Source: Trueperaceae bacterium
Lineage (GTDB): Bacteria > Deinococcota > Deinococci > Deinococcales > Trueperaceae
DNA length: 28,633 bases
Assembly: GCA_007128755.1 (NCBI GenBank)
Contig: SKWV01000200.1
Location: 1-28,633, forward strand
Direction: 5' to 3'
Below the pieces are notes generated by a model. The model was given only the letters and a program-made list of their open reading frames with translations, had not been told where the DNA came from and did no database searches. Both the position numbers and the translations under genes were made by a program. Below, piece after piece: positions 21,455 through 28,633 of the stretch; positions within the stretch are counted from its first letter, which is position 1; the number at the start of each line of letters is the position of its first letter.

Positions 21455-22342
21455 GTGACCACGAGCGCGTGGAGCCTTGCAAAGCAGCCTGACGCAGATG
21501 CGCGCCGCGTGTTCAGCGAGCTTCGGGGATTGCTCCCCTCCCTCTCTGACGACGATAAGCAGGCCTCCGTGATCACGTACGTGCTCGCGCATCCGACCGA
21601 GGTCGCTCGCATGACGATCAGCGACCTGGCCGATACCCTGCACGTCAGCGAGAGCACCGTCGTCAAGGTGTGCAAGAAAGTGCAGCTGCAGGGCTTCAAG
21701 GACCTCAAGCGCGTCCTCAAGGAGCGGTCGGCGTCGCGCGCCGACGCTATCGGCGACGAGATCGATGCCAACGACGATCATCAGGCGGTCGTGAACAAGA
21801 TGTTCGCGAACGCGATGGAGGACCTACAGGACACGCTCGCCTCGCTCGACATGCCGTCGCTCGAACGCGCGGTCACGGCGGTGGCGGGTGCGAAGCGCCT
21901 CGCCTGTTACGGCGTGGGCGGCTCCGGCCCGTTGGCGCTCGATGCCAACCACAAGTTCCTGCTCACCGGCTTCCGCTCGGAGGCGTACACGGACTCCCAT
22001 CTCGCCGCGATGTCGGCGGCGATGCTCGAGGCTGGCGACGTGGCGCTCGTCTTCAGCTACTCCGGCGAGACGCGGGCGATCAACGGTGTCGTCCGGGTCG
22101 CCAAGCGACAAGGCGCCACCACGATCGGCATCACGAGCCACCGTCACACCACATTGGCCAAACTCGCCGACGTCGCGCTCTTCGCGACCGCCCGAGAGCA
22201 GCCGATGACCGGGGAGAACTCGACGGTGCGTTTGGTGCAGAAGCTCGTCCTCGACTGCCTCTTCGCCTGCGTCATCAAGGATGACCAGGCGCGGGTCCAA
22301 GAGGCCTTCAGCCGGTCCACTGCGGCGATCAGGGAGGTGTGA
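21455..22342 (+). CDS. MurR/RpiR-family transcriptional regulator (HTH plus SIS domain)
   Basis: A 295-residue protein. Residues ~20-95 form the RpiR helix-turn-helix domain (VITYVLAHPTEVARMTISDL, then ADTLHVSESTVVKVCKKVQL, then QGFKDLKRVL). Residues ~125-270 form a SIS sugar-phosphate isomerase-like domain: AKRLACYGVGGSGPLALDAN, the phosphate-binding VFSYSGETRAINGVV loop, and TTIGITSHRHTTLAKLADVALF. RpiR regulators sense phosphosugars, so the operon that follows probably handles a sugar phosphate or a sugar made into one. GTG at 21455 is preferred because GGAG at 21446-21449 is then correctly spaced; GTG at 21449 would add two residues and overlap that site. Confidence 0.92.
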   Translation: MTTSAWSLAKQPDADARRVFSELRGLLPSLSDDDKQASVITYVLAHPTEVARMTISDLADTLHVSESTVVKVCKKVQLQGFKDLKRVLKERSASRADAIGDEIDANDDHQAVVNKMFANAMEDLQDTLASLDMPSLERAVTAVAGAKRLACYGVGGSGPLALDANHKFLLTGFRSEAYTDSHLAAMSAAMLEAGDVALVFSYSGETRAINGVVRVAKRQGATTIGITSHRHTTLAKLADVALFATAREQPMTGENSTVRLVQKLVLDCLFACVIKDDQARVQEAFSRSTAAIREV

Positions 22343-22411
22343 GCGTGCGATAGGCCGACCGTCGAACGACCGTTGCGAAGTGGCACCCGCTCCTACCCAC
22401 TGGAGGTACGT

Positions 22412-23545
22412 ATGAGATTCCGTGCACTGACAGTCCTCGCCCTGCTGCTGGCCTTCGCCATGCCGCTCGCCCTCGCCCAGACGGAAACCGTCGACGAATG
22501 GATGCAACGCGCCGAAGTCGGCCCGTACCAACCGGAGGTCGAGGATTGGGACCGCATCGAAGAGCTCGCGCGTGAGGAAGGCAAGGTCATCGTCTACTCC
22601 GCCACGCCGTTGATCCTCGACGCCGCGGCCGGCTTCATGGAGCGGTACCCGGGGATCGAGGTCGAGGCGTTCGACGTCCGCGCGCTCGACATGCTCGAGA
22701 AGGTCCGGCGCGAGTACGAGGCCGGCATCTACAACGCGGACGTCATCAACGTCGGCTCCCCCGAGATCATCCGGCAGTCGCTCGAGGAGATCGACGCGGT
22801 CGTCAACTACGTGCCGCGCGACATGATGGACGTGATCCCCGAGCAGTTCCGCGAGCCCTATCTCTTCCAGCGCATGAACGCGATCGGTTGGGCGTACAAC
22901 CCCGATCACCACGAAGAGCCTCCCTTCAGCAACTGGTGGGAGCTCACCGAGCCCGAGTGGCGGGGCCGGATCGTCCACGACTCCCCCGCGCGCTCCTTCA
23001 GCACCCTCCAGTTCGCCATCGCCGTCGTGCAGCACGCCGACGAGTTCGCAGCCGCCTACGAGCGCCACTTCGGTCAGCCGATCGAGCTCACCACCCCCAA
23101 CGCCGGCTACGAGTACCTCAAGCGCCTGCTCGAGAACTCGGTGATCGGCAGCGGCGGATCCACCGGCATGGCGCAGGCCGTGACCGACTCGACCGGCAAC
23201 TTCACCGCCCTCGTCGTCTACTCCCTCTACGGGCAGACGGTCGAAGGCGGCCAGTACCGCTTCGAGTACAACCGCGACATGGATCCCGCGATGGGCCTCG
23301 CGTGGGGTGAGAACCAGCTCCTGGTGACCCGCTCCGCCCACCCGAACGCCGCCAAGCTGCTCACGCGCTGGATGCTCGACGAGGGCTACTTCGCGCACTT
23401 CTCCCGCAACCCCTCCCCGCGCACCGACGTCGAACCCGTCCCGCCGTACGAGAAGCTCGGCGAGATGAACTGGTGGACGGTCGACCTCGACTTCGCCATC
23501 GACGAGGGCTCCGACATCCTCGACTTCTGGATGACCTACCAGTAG
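22412..23545 (+). CDS. ABC transporter substrate-binding protein, AfuA/FbpA-like (SBP family 1)
   Basis: A 377-residue exported protein. Residues 1-23 form a signal peptide (MRFRALTVLALLLAFAMPLA then LAQ). The mature domain has the ferric/phosphosugar-type binding fold: KVIVYSATPLILDAAAGFME, ERYPGIEVEAFDVRA, YNADVINVGSP, NAIGWAYNP, NWWELTEPEWRGRIV and AHPNAAKLLTRWM. Iron-binding members use an adjacent Tyr pair; no Tyr-Tyr occurs anywhere in this protein. AfuA, by contrast, binds hexose and heptose phosphates, and the RpiR regulator and transketolase alongside favour that kind of ligand. ATG at 22412 has GGAGG five to six bases upstream; the in-frame start at 22373 would bury the signal peptide. 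A strong hairpin follows the stop. Confidence 0.9.
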   Translation: MRFRALTVLALLLAFAMPLALAQTETVDEWMQRAEVGPYQPEVEDWDRIEELAREEGKVIVYSATPLILDAAAGFMERYPGIEVEAFDVRALDMLEKVRREYEAGIYNADVINVGSPEIIRQSLEEIDAVVNYVPRDMMDVIPEQFREPYLFQRMNAIGWAYNPDHHEEPPFSNWWELTEPEWRGRIVHDSPARSFSTLQFAIAVVQHADEFAAAYERHFGQPIELTTPNAGYEYLKRLLENSVIGSGGSTGMAQAVTDSTGNFTALVVYSLYGQTVEGGQYRFEYNRDMDPAMGLAWGENQLLVTRSAHPNAAKLLTRWMLDEGYFAHFSRNPSPRTDVEPVPPYEKLGEMNWWTVDLDFAIDEGSDILDFWMTYQ

Positions 23546-23554
23546 GAACCGATC

Positions 23555-23589
23555 GCGAGTGGGAGCCGCGGATCAAGGCTCCCACTCGC
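23555..23589 (+). other. Perfect 13-bp intercistronic hairpin after the binding-protein gene
   Basis: GCGAGTGGGAGCC (23555-23567) and GGCTCCCACTCGC (23577-23589) are perfect inverted copies around a nine-base loop. No T-run follows, so it is not a classic terminator. It begins 9 bases after the binding-protein stop and ends 11 bases before the permease ATG, a position suited to protecting the upstream mRNA from 3' exonucleases. It also covers the in-frame GTG at 23559, which argues against that codon as the permease start. Confidence 0.75.
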
Positions 23590-23600
23590 ATCCCTCCGCC

Positions 23601-25448
23601 ATGAGCCGAGCATCAGCCACACCACCGCCTGAACGTTCCCTGGGCCTGCTCGTGACCCGGTTCGTCAACCGGCTCGGGCACATCCTTCGGACGCCGCACC
23701 TCGTCATCGGCGTCTCCCTCATCGTGGCGCTGGCGTACCTCGTCCTGATGCCGTTCTGGGAGGTGATCGCGACCTCGTTCACGGCGCAGCGGGCGGACGT
23801 CCGCCGTATCGAGGGCGCGGAGGTCGGCTCCTTCACGCTCTACTACTGGGAGCGCATGCTCGCCAGTCCGCTCACGCAGCGCGGCTTCCTGCAGCCGCTC
23901 TACAACACGCTCACGATCAGCTTCCTCTACACCTTCCTGGCGATGGCGATCGGCGTCGGCCTCGCCTGGCTCACGGCGCGCACCGACATGGCGTTCCGTC
24001 GCGCCATCCCCGACCTGATCTTGGTGCCGTACGTGATCCCGTCGTGGGGCATCGCACTGGCGTGGATCACGCTGTTCCGTTCCGACACCATGCCGGGGCA
24101 CCCGGCCGGGGTGCTGCAGGCGTTCACGGGCATCACCGTCCCGACGTGGGTGGTGTTCGGGCCGTTCCCGATCATCATCGTGCTCGCCATCAACTATTTC
24201 GCGTTCACCTATCTATTGGCGGCGTCTGCCTTCGCGAGCCTCGATGCGTCGCTCGACGACGCGGCTCGCCTCCACGGCGCCTCGCGCTGGCGCATCCTGC
24301 GGCGTATCACGCTGCCGATCACGATCCCGGCGCTCGGTTCGGCCTTCATCCTCACGTTCTCGCAGGGCCTCGGCACGTTCGGCGTCCCGGCCTTCCTCGG
24401 CATGCCCGACCGCTACTTCGTGCTCGCCACGTCGCTGTTCTTCAACATCAACACCGGTCGCATGGGCGATGCCTTCGTGCTCGCCCTCTTCATCATCGGC
24501 CTCGCGTCCGTCACCATTTGGATCAACACGCTCGTGCTCGGACGGCGCCGACAGTTCACGACCATCTCCGGCAAGGACACGCGGCCCGCGCTCACGCCGC
24601 TCGGCCGCTGGCGCGTGCCGATCGGCCTCATGACGATCGGCTTCCTCCTCCTCGTGGCGGTGGTTCCGCTCATCGTCCTCGTGATGCAGACGCTCACCTG
24701 GCGCGTCGGGAACTTCTCCCCCGAGCATTGGACGCTGCACTTCTGGATCGGCCGCGAGATGCTCGGCGCCCAGTTCCAGGACCGCCTCTCCGGGATCTTC
24801 TTCAATCCCGAGATCATGCGGGCGGCCTGGAACAGCATCAAGCTCGGCGTGATCGTCGGCCTCGTGGTCGCTTTCGTGGGCCAGCTCGCCGGCTACGTCG
24901 TCTCGCGCGGACGCGGCGGCTGGATCGCCCGCGCCCTCGACCAGCTCACCTTCCTGCCGTTCGTGATTCCTTCGGTCGTGTTCGGCGCGATCTACCTGTC
25001 GATGTTCGCGCAGCCGCGCGGGCCGATCCCCGCGCTCTACGGCACCTTCGCGCTCCTGGTCGTCGTCTCGGTGGTCAAGCGCCTCCCCTTCGCGGCGCGC
25101 TCGGGGACCAGTTCGATGATGCAGGTGAGCGGCGAACTCGAGGAGGCCGCGGTGATGCACAAGGCGGGCTTCTTCCGCATCATGCGTCGCATCCTCTTCC
25201 CGCTCACGCGCAACGGCATCTTCGTCGGGTTCATCTTCGGCTTCGTCAACACCGTCAAGGACCTCGCCCTCGTGATCCTGCTGGTCACGCCGCTCACGAA
25301 CGTCCTGCCGGCCCTCACGTACTCGTACACGGAGCGCGGCTTCCGGCAGTACTCCGACGCCGTCACCGTCCTCATCGTCGCCATCGTCCTCATCGGAACG
25401 TTCCTGGCTCGCCGCATCTCCAGGACCGACTTCTCGCGCGGGTTCTAG
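23601..25448 (+). CDS. Fused double-domain ABC permease, AfuB/FbpB type
   Basis: A 615-residue membrane protein holding two permease domains in tandem, as in FbpB, AfuB and SfuB. About 12 membrane helices are visible. Each half ends in an EAA loop: SLDDAARLHGASRWRILRRI in the first (near residue 220) and ELEEAAVMHKAGFFRIMRRI in the second (near residue 515); in the second the usual Asp-Gly is replaced by His-Lys. It forms the whole channel without a separate partner. ATG at 23601 lies just past the 13-bp hairpin and lacks a clear ribosome-binding site, so translation may be weak or coupled, lowering permease relative to binding protein. The alternative GTG at 23559 lies inside the hairpin. 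Confidence 0.92.
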   Translation: MSRASATPPPERSLGLLVTRFVNRLGHILRTPHLVIGVSLIVALAYLVLMPFWEVIATSFTAQRADVRRIEGAEVGSFTLYYWERMLASPLTQRGFLQPLYNTLTISFLYTFLAMAIGVGLAWLTARTDMAFRRAIPDLILVPYVIPSWGIALAWITLFRSDTMPGHPAGVLQAFTGITVPTWVVFGPFPIIIVLAINYFAFTYLLAASAFASLDASLDDAARLHGASRWRILRRITLPITIPALGSAFILTFSQGLGTFGVPAFLGMPDRYFVLATSLFFNINTGRMGDAFVLALFIIGLASVTIWINTLVLGRRRQFTTISGKDTRPALTPLGRWRVPIGLMTIGFLLLVAVVPLIVLVMQTLTWRVGNFSPEHWTLHFWIGREMLGAQFQDRLSGIFFNPEIMRAAWNSIKLGVIVGLVVAFVGQLAGYVVSRGRGGWIARALDQLTFLPFVIPSVVFGAIYLSMFAQPRGPIPALYGTFALLVVVSVVKRLPFAARSGTSSMMQVSGELEEAAVMHKAGFFRIMRRILFPLTRNGIFVGFIFGFVNTVKDLALVILLVTPLTNVLPALTYSYTERGFRQYSDAVTVLIVAIVLIGTFLARRISRTDFSRGF

Positions 25449-25460
25449 GAGCACCACGCC

Positions 25461-26549
25461 ATGTCCACCATCACGCTCACCGGCATCGAGAAACGCTTCG
25501 GTCACGACGTCGCCGTCCATCCCATCGACCTCGCCGTCGAACGCGGCGAGTTCTTCACGCTCGTCGGTCCGAGCGGCTGCGGCAAGACGACGATCCTCCG
25601 CATGATCGCGGGCCTCGAGCGCCCGAGCTCGGGCATCCTCGAGGTGAACGGCCGGGAGATGTTCAACGGACGCACCCAGCGCTTCGTCGGCCCCGAGAAG
25701 CGCGACCTCGCGCTCGTCTTCCAGCACTATGCCCTGTGGCCGCACATGACGGTGTTCCAGAACGTGGCGTTTGGCCTCGCCGGACGGCCCAAGGCCGAGA
25801 TCAAGGAGCGCGTCGGACGGACCCTCGAGATCGTCAAGATCGGCGGCCTCGAGCACCGCTTCCCGGGCGAGCTCTCCGGCGGACAGCAGCAGCGTGTCGC
25901 CCTGGCACGCGAGCTCGTGACCGAACCGCCGGTCCTGCTCATGGACGAGCCGCTCAGCAACCTCGACGCCAAGCTCCGCATCGACATGCGCGCTGAGCTC
26001 AAGAACCTCCACCGCGAGACGGGCATGACGATCGTCTACGTCACCCACGACCAGATCGAGGCCCTCACGATGGCGACGACGATGGTCGTGATGCGCGAGG
26101 GCAAGATCGCTCAGATCGGCTCTCCGGAGGCCGTGTACAGCCGCCCGGCCAGCCTCTTCGTCGCCGAGTTCGTGGGCAACCTGCCCTTCAACCGGCTCGA
26201 GGCGCGCCTCGGTGCCGACGGAAGCGTGACCGGACGTGGGTTCACGTGGCCGGCCAACACGTTCAGCCCGAACGGCGGAGGACGAGACGTGGTGATCGGC
26301 ATCCGTCCCGAAGCCCTGCGGCTGCAAGGATCGACAGGCGCCCTTCCGCTCGAGACACGCATCGTCTCGGTGCTCCCCGCAGGCTCCTACACGGTCGCCC
26401 AGGCAGAGGTCGCGGGTGGCGAGCGGCTGTACGTGCAGGTCAGCGACGACGCCACGGTCGAGGCCGACGGCGCGCTCACCCTCTACATCGACCCGAACCG
26501 CCTGCTCGCCTACGACCCCGCCACCGGCGACGCGCTCGCCAGCGCGTGA
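25461..26549 (+). CDS. ABC transporter ATP-binding protein, AfuC/FbpC-MalK type with TOBE domain
   Basis: A 362-residue ATPase with all functional motifs: Walker A GPSGCGKTT (36-44), Q-loop FQHYALWPHM, signature LSGGQ (138-142), Walker B VLLMDEP (Asp162, Glu163) and the switch His in VYVTHDQ. Residues ~240-362 form the TOBE-containing regulatory tail (DVVIGIRPEALRL, TLYIDPNRLLAY). It powers import through the preceding fused permease. AGGAG at 25447-25451 precedes the ATG, 12 bases after the permease stop. MalK-type ATPases are sometimes shared between transporters, but none of the known partner systems is needed here. Confidence 0.95.
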   Translation: MSTITLTGIEKRFGHDVAVHPIDLAVERGEFFTLVGPSGCGKTTILRMIAGLERPSSGILEVNGREMFNGRTQRFVGPEKRDLALVFQHYALWPHMTVFQNVAFGLAGRPKAEIKERVGRTLEIVKIGGLEHRFPGELSGGQQQRVALARELVTEPPVLLMDEPLSNLDAKLRIDMRAELKNLHRETGMTIVYVTHDQIEALTMATTMVVMREGKIAQIGSPEAVYSRPASLFVAEFVGNLPFNRLEARLGADGSVTGRGFTWPANTFSPNGGGRDVVIGIRPEALRLQGSTGALPLETRIVSVLPAGSYTVAQAEVAGGERLYVQVSDDATVEADGALTLYIDPNRLLAYDPATGDALASA

Positions 26550-26595
26550 CACGGCTGCGCCCGTCCTCCCACCTTCCCGACAGGAGCCCGTTTCG

Positions 26596-28500
26596 ATGAC
26601 CACGACACCCACACGCTCGAGCAGCCTTGCCGCCCACGGACGGCGATCGATGGAAGCTCGCGGCGACGTCCTCACCATGACGACCGTGGCCGGATCGGGT
26701 CACCCCGGCGGGTCGCTCTCCACGATCGACCTGCTGCTCGCCGTGCTCGAGCGGACCGACCTGCGACCGGAGAACCAGCACGAGCTCCATCGCGACCACC
26801 TGGTCGTGAGCCACGGCCACGTGTCACCCGCCGTCTACGCCGCCCTCGCTCAGTACGGCTTCATGGATCGCGACGATCTCGTCGCGACGTTCCGCCTCGC
26901 CGGCAGCCCCTACCAAGGCCACGTGGAGCGCTACCTGCCCGGCGTCGACTGGACCACCGGGAACCTCGGCCAGGGCCTCGCCGCTGCTTGCGGCATCGCA
27001 CTCGCGCTCAAGAAGCGCGGCGACCACGAGCACCTCGTCTACGCCCTCGGGAGCGACGGCGAACAGGCCAAGGGGCAGGTCGCCGAGGCTCGCCGCTTCG
27101 CGATCCACCACGGCCTCGACAACGTCGTCGTGCTCCTCGATGTCAACGGCCTGCAGATCAGCGGCTCGACCGACGACATCATGGCAGTGGCCATCGAGCG
27201 CGAGTACGCGGCCGCCGGCTGGCGCACCACGACCGTCGACGGGCACGATCCGGCAGCCATCCGTGCGGCCCTCGCCGAGGCCGGCCCCGGTACCGGCACG
27301 CCGCTCTGCATCCTCGGCCGCACCGTCATGGGCAAGGGCGTGCCGTTCATCGAGCACGACCCGGCGTATCACGGCAAGGCCCTCTCGGCCGAGGAGTACG
27401 ACCGGGGGATGCGGGCACTCGGGCTGGAAGGCGCGGCCGAAGAGGCACGTGTGAGACGCGCTCACGCCACCGTCGGCGTCGCGGCTCGCGCAGCGCCGAC
27501 GCACGATCTGGCGGTGCAGGCGGGTGAGCGCCGGGTCTACCCCGCGGGAACCGACACCGACATGCGCTCCGCGTGGGGGCAGGCGCTCGTCGACCTCGGC
27601 GAGCTGAACGCGAACATGCTGGTGTTCGACTGCGACCTGTCGGAATCGGTCAAGACGAAGGCGTTCGCGACGCGCTTCCCAGAGCGGTTCATCCAGGCCG
27701 GAGTCCAGGAGCATGCCACGGCCACCATCGCGGGCGCCGCCTCGGCCTCCGGGCACCTCGTCTTCTGGGCCGGCTACGCCGCCTTCGTCATCGACGAGGT
27801 CTACAACCAGCAGCGCCTCAACGGCATCAACGAGGTCGACCTCAAGGTCGTCGCCACGCACTGCGGCATCGACGTCGGCGAGGACGGTCCCACGCACCAG
27901 ATCGTCGACACGGTCGGGCTCCTGCGCAACCTCCCCGACACCACCGTGCTCCTACCCGCCGACCCGAACCAGGCGGACGCGATGACGCGTCACATGGCCG
28001 CCACCCGCGGTCGCATGTTCATGCTGATGGGCCGATCCAAGACGCCCGTGCTCGAGGACGCCGCAGGCGTGGCGCGGTTCGGAAGCGAGTACGCCTTCAC
28101 CCCAGGGGCCTGGGACGTCCTCCGAACCGGTCGTGACGGCCTCGTCGTCTCGTGGGGCGCCATGAGCGCGCACGCGCTCGCAGCAGCCGAGCGCGCCGCC
28201 GACACCGGCATCGACGTCGGCGTCATCGCCATCCCCTCGCTCGCGCCACCGACCGACGACGCCATGGCCGCGATCGGCTCCCCGCCGTGGGTGATCACGG
28301 TCGAGGATCACTGGCCCGACACGGGCGTCGGTGCGTGGTTCGCGTTGACGTGCCTCGACCGTGGCCTGGCGCTCCCGCGACTCGAGCGTATGGGCGCGAC
28401 CACGCTCCCCTTCTCCGGTGCAGCGAAGCACGTCTACGGTCTGATGGGGCTCGATCGGGACGGGATCCTCGCGCGCATCATGCAGATGCAGGCCGGCTGA
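26596..28500 (+). CDS. Transketolase (single-chain, full length)
   Basis: A 634-residue thiamine-diphosphate enzyme, near the ~660 usual for transketolase. The N-terminal cofactor domain has SGHPGGSLS, SHGHVSPAVYAAL, PGVDWTTGNLGQGL and the diphosphate motif GSDGE...N (Asp154 to Asn184; the common Gly-Asp-Gly is Ser-Asp-Gly here). The pyrimidine domain has catalytic Glu372 in GVQEHATATIAGAAS, then AGYAAFVIDEVYNQ and HCGIDVGEDGPTHQ. The C-terminal domain runs from about residue 500. It moves two-carbon ketol units between sugar phosphates. CAGGAG at 26581-26586 serves the ATG; a longer in-frame upstream stretch is ATPase shadow. Linked to a sugar-phosphate-type regulator and importer rather than to other pentose-phosphate genes, so a dedicated catabolic role is likely. 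Confidence 0.93.
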   Translation: MTTTPTRSSSLAAHGRRSMEARGDVLTMTTVAGSGHPGGSLSTIDLLLAVLERTDLRPENQHELHRDHLVVSHGHVSPAVYAALAQYGFMDRDDLVATFRLAGSPYQGHVERYLPGVDWTTGNLGQGLAAACGIALALKKRGDHEHLVYALGSDGEQAKGQVAEARRFAIHHGLDNVVVLLDVNGLQISGSTDDIMAVAIEREYAAAGWRTTTVDGHDPAAIRAALAEAGPGTGTPLCILGRTVMGKGVPFIEHDPAYHGKALSAEEYDRGMRALGLEGAAEEARVRRAHATVGVAARAAPTHDLAVQAGERRVYPAGTDTDMRSAWGQALVDLGELNANMLVFDCDLSESVKTKAFATRFPERFIQAGVQEHATATIAGAASASGHLVFWAGYAAFVIDEVYNQQRLNGINEVDLKVVATHCGIDVGEDGPTHQIVDTVGLLRNLPDTTVLLPADPNQADAMTRHMAATRGRMFMLMGRSKTPVLEDAAGVARFGSEYAFTPGAWDVLRTGRDGLVVSWGAMSAHALAAAERAADTGIDVGVIAIPSLAPPTDDAMAAIGSPPWVITVEDHWPDTGVGAWFALTCLDRGLALPRLERMGATTLPFSGAAKHVYGLMGLDRDGILARIMQMQAG

Positions 28501-28542
28501 CCAACTCGCGGCGCCCGGCCCGCGCCCACGTCGCCCACCCCC

Positions 28543-28571
28543 TTGACGCACCACCCCGGCGGATGCATGCT
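28543..28571 (+). promoter_or_regulatory. Candidate promoter for the gene at the right edge
   Basis: TTGACG (28543-28548) matches the -35 box at five of six positions; 17 bases on lies CATGCT (28566-28571), a weak -10 with three matches. It sits directly before an ATG at 28577, which would make a leaderless or nearly leaderless message. Confidence 0.35.
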
Positions 28572-28576
28572 GCGCC

Positions 28577-28633
28577 ATGCGCTCGCCGGTCCGGGGGCCG
28601 GACGGCCTCACCGCGTCGCTCTTCGCCGTGGCA
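28577..28633 (+). CDS. Possible start of an unidentified protein, cut by the window edge
   Basis: ATG at 28577 opens a frame reading MRSPVRGPDGLTASLFAVA to the edge without a stop. There is no ribosome-binding site; the candidate promoter's -10 box ends five bases before the ATG, as in leaderless genes. A GTCCGG-GGG-CCGGAC stem lies within codons 5-9. Nothing in 19 residues allows a family call. Confidence 0.35.
   Translation, partial: MRSPVRGPDGLTASLFAVA

Noticed and set aside
22379..22401. AGTGG...CCACT pairing near the binding-protein ribosome-binding site, as a riboswitch-like switch
   Set aside because: Five base pairs over a 13-base loop is expected by chance at this GC content and the GGAGG site is not enclosed.
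25461..26549. This ATPase as the missing ATPase of the Dpp-like importer
   Set aside because: It is of the MalK/FbpC type with a TOBE tail, is coupled to its own fused permease, and Dpp systems use a different pair of ATPases.
24213..26678. 821-codon open frame on the - strand opposite the Afu-like permease and ATPase
   Set aside because: It is rich in Arg, Glu, Asp and His, with no family motifs, and mirrors two well-supported + strand genes. Long antisense frames are normal at this GC content. The same applies to the long - strand frames at 17741-19546 and 16851-18440.
1..28633. Mobile elements, CRISPR arrays, tRNA or rRNA genes
   Set aside because: No transposase or integrase motifs, regularly spaced repeats, or RNA gene signatures were seen on reading either strand; a dedicated search was not possible here.

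Overview
This is a high-GC bacterial chromosome segment that is densely packed with catabolic genes. There are 24 intact or window-truncated genes, most of them co-directional on the + strand and joined by 4-base start/stop overlaps. The solute-binding-protein signal peptides (short, ending in A-x-A-Q or M-A-Q), the strong GC bias, the many binding-protein-dependent transporters and an M32 carboxypeptidase suggest a member of the Deinococcota, perhaps Trueperaceae. That placement is an inference from style; no marker gene confirms it. I saw no tRNA, rRNA, CRISPR array, transposase or prophage gene.

Left edge (1-746): the C-terminal part of an imidazolonepropionase-like amidohydrolase is followed by a frameshifted, doubly truncated remnant of a sugar ABC permease. 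The promoter and operator region of the next operon comes after it.

Region A (747-7604): an acid-sugar operon. It encodes a DeoR-type repressor, a DUF1537 four-carbon acid-sugar kinase, a three-protein TRAP transporter (DctP, DctQ, DctM), a PdxA2-type phosphate dehydrogenase and a 2,3-diketo-L-gulonate reductase-like enzyme. Kinase plus PdxA2 is the known route from D-threonate or similar acids to dihydroxyacetone phosphate. The diketogulonate-reductase-like enzyme with a TRAP importer recalls the E. coli yia locus. The combination suggests use of small sugar acids, possibly ascorbate breakdown products.

Region B (7663-9560, - strand): tatA and an M32 metallocarboxypeptidase.

Region C (9622-20069): a likely single transcription unit of ten genes behind a good promoter with a perfect 8+8 palindrome over its -10 box. 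It encodes a Dpp/Opp-type binding protein and two permeases (no ATPase genes nearby), an amidase, a GntR-type regulator, a creatininase-family hydrolase, a ketopantoate-reductase-like enzyme with an altered substrate pocket, an SDR, an M20 dipeptidase and an RraA-like protein. This looks like import and stepwise hydrolysis and oxidation of an amide-containing compound that I cannot name.

Region D (20089-21280, - strand): a TPR protein with a tiny coupled upstream ORF, and an HPF/RaiA-type ribosome-associated protein.

Region E (21395-28500): an RpiR-type regulator, an AfuABC-like ABC importer (binding protein, fused double permease, ATPase) and a full-length transketolase. Regulator, transporter and enzyme together point to uptake of a sugar phosphate or similar anionic sugar. 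The last ~60 bases may begin another gene.

Both the TRAP and the Afu-like operons carry a strong hairpin immediately after the binding-protein gene, a layout that usually gives the binding protein in excess over the membrane subunits.
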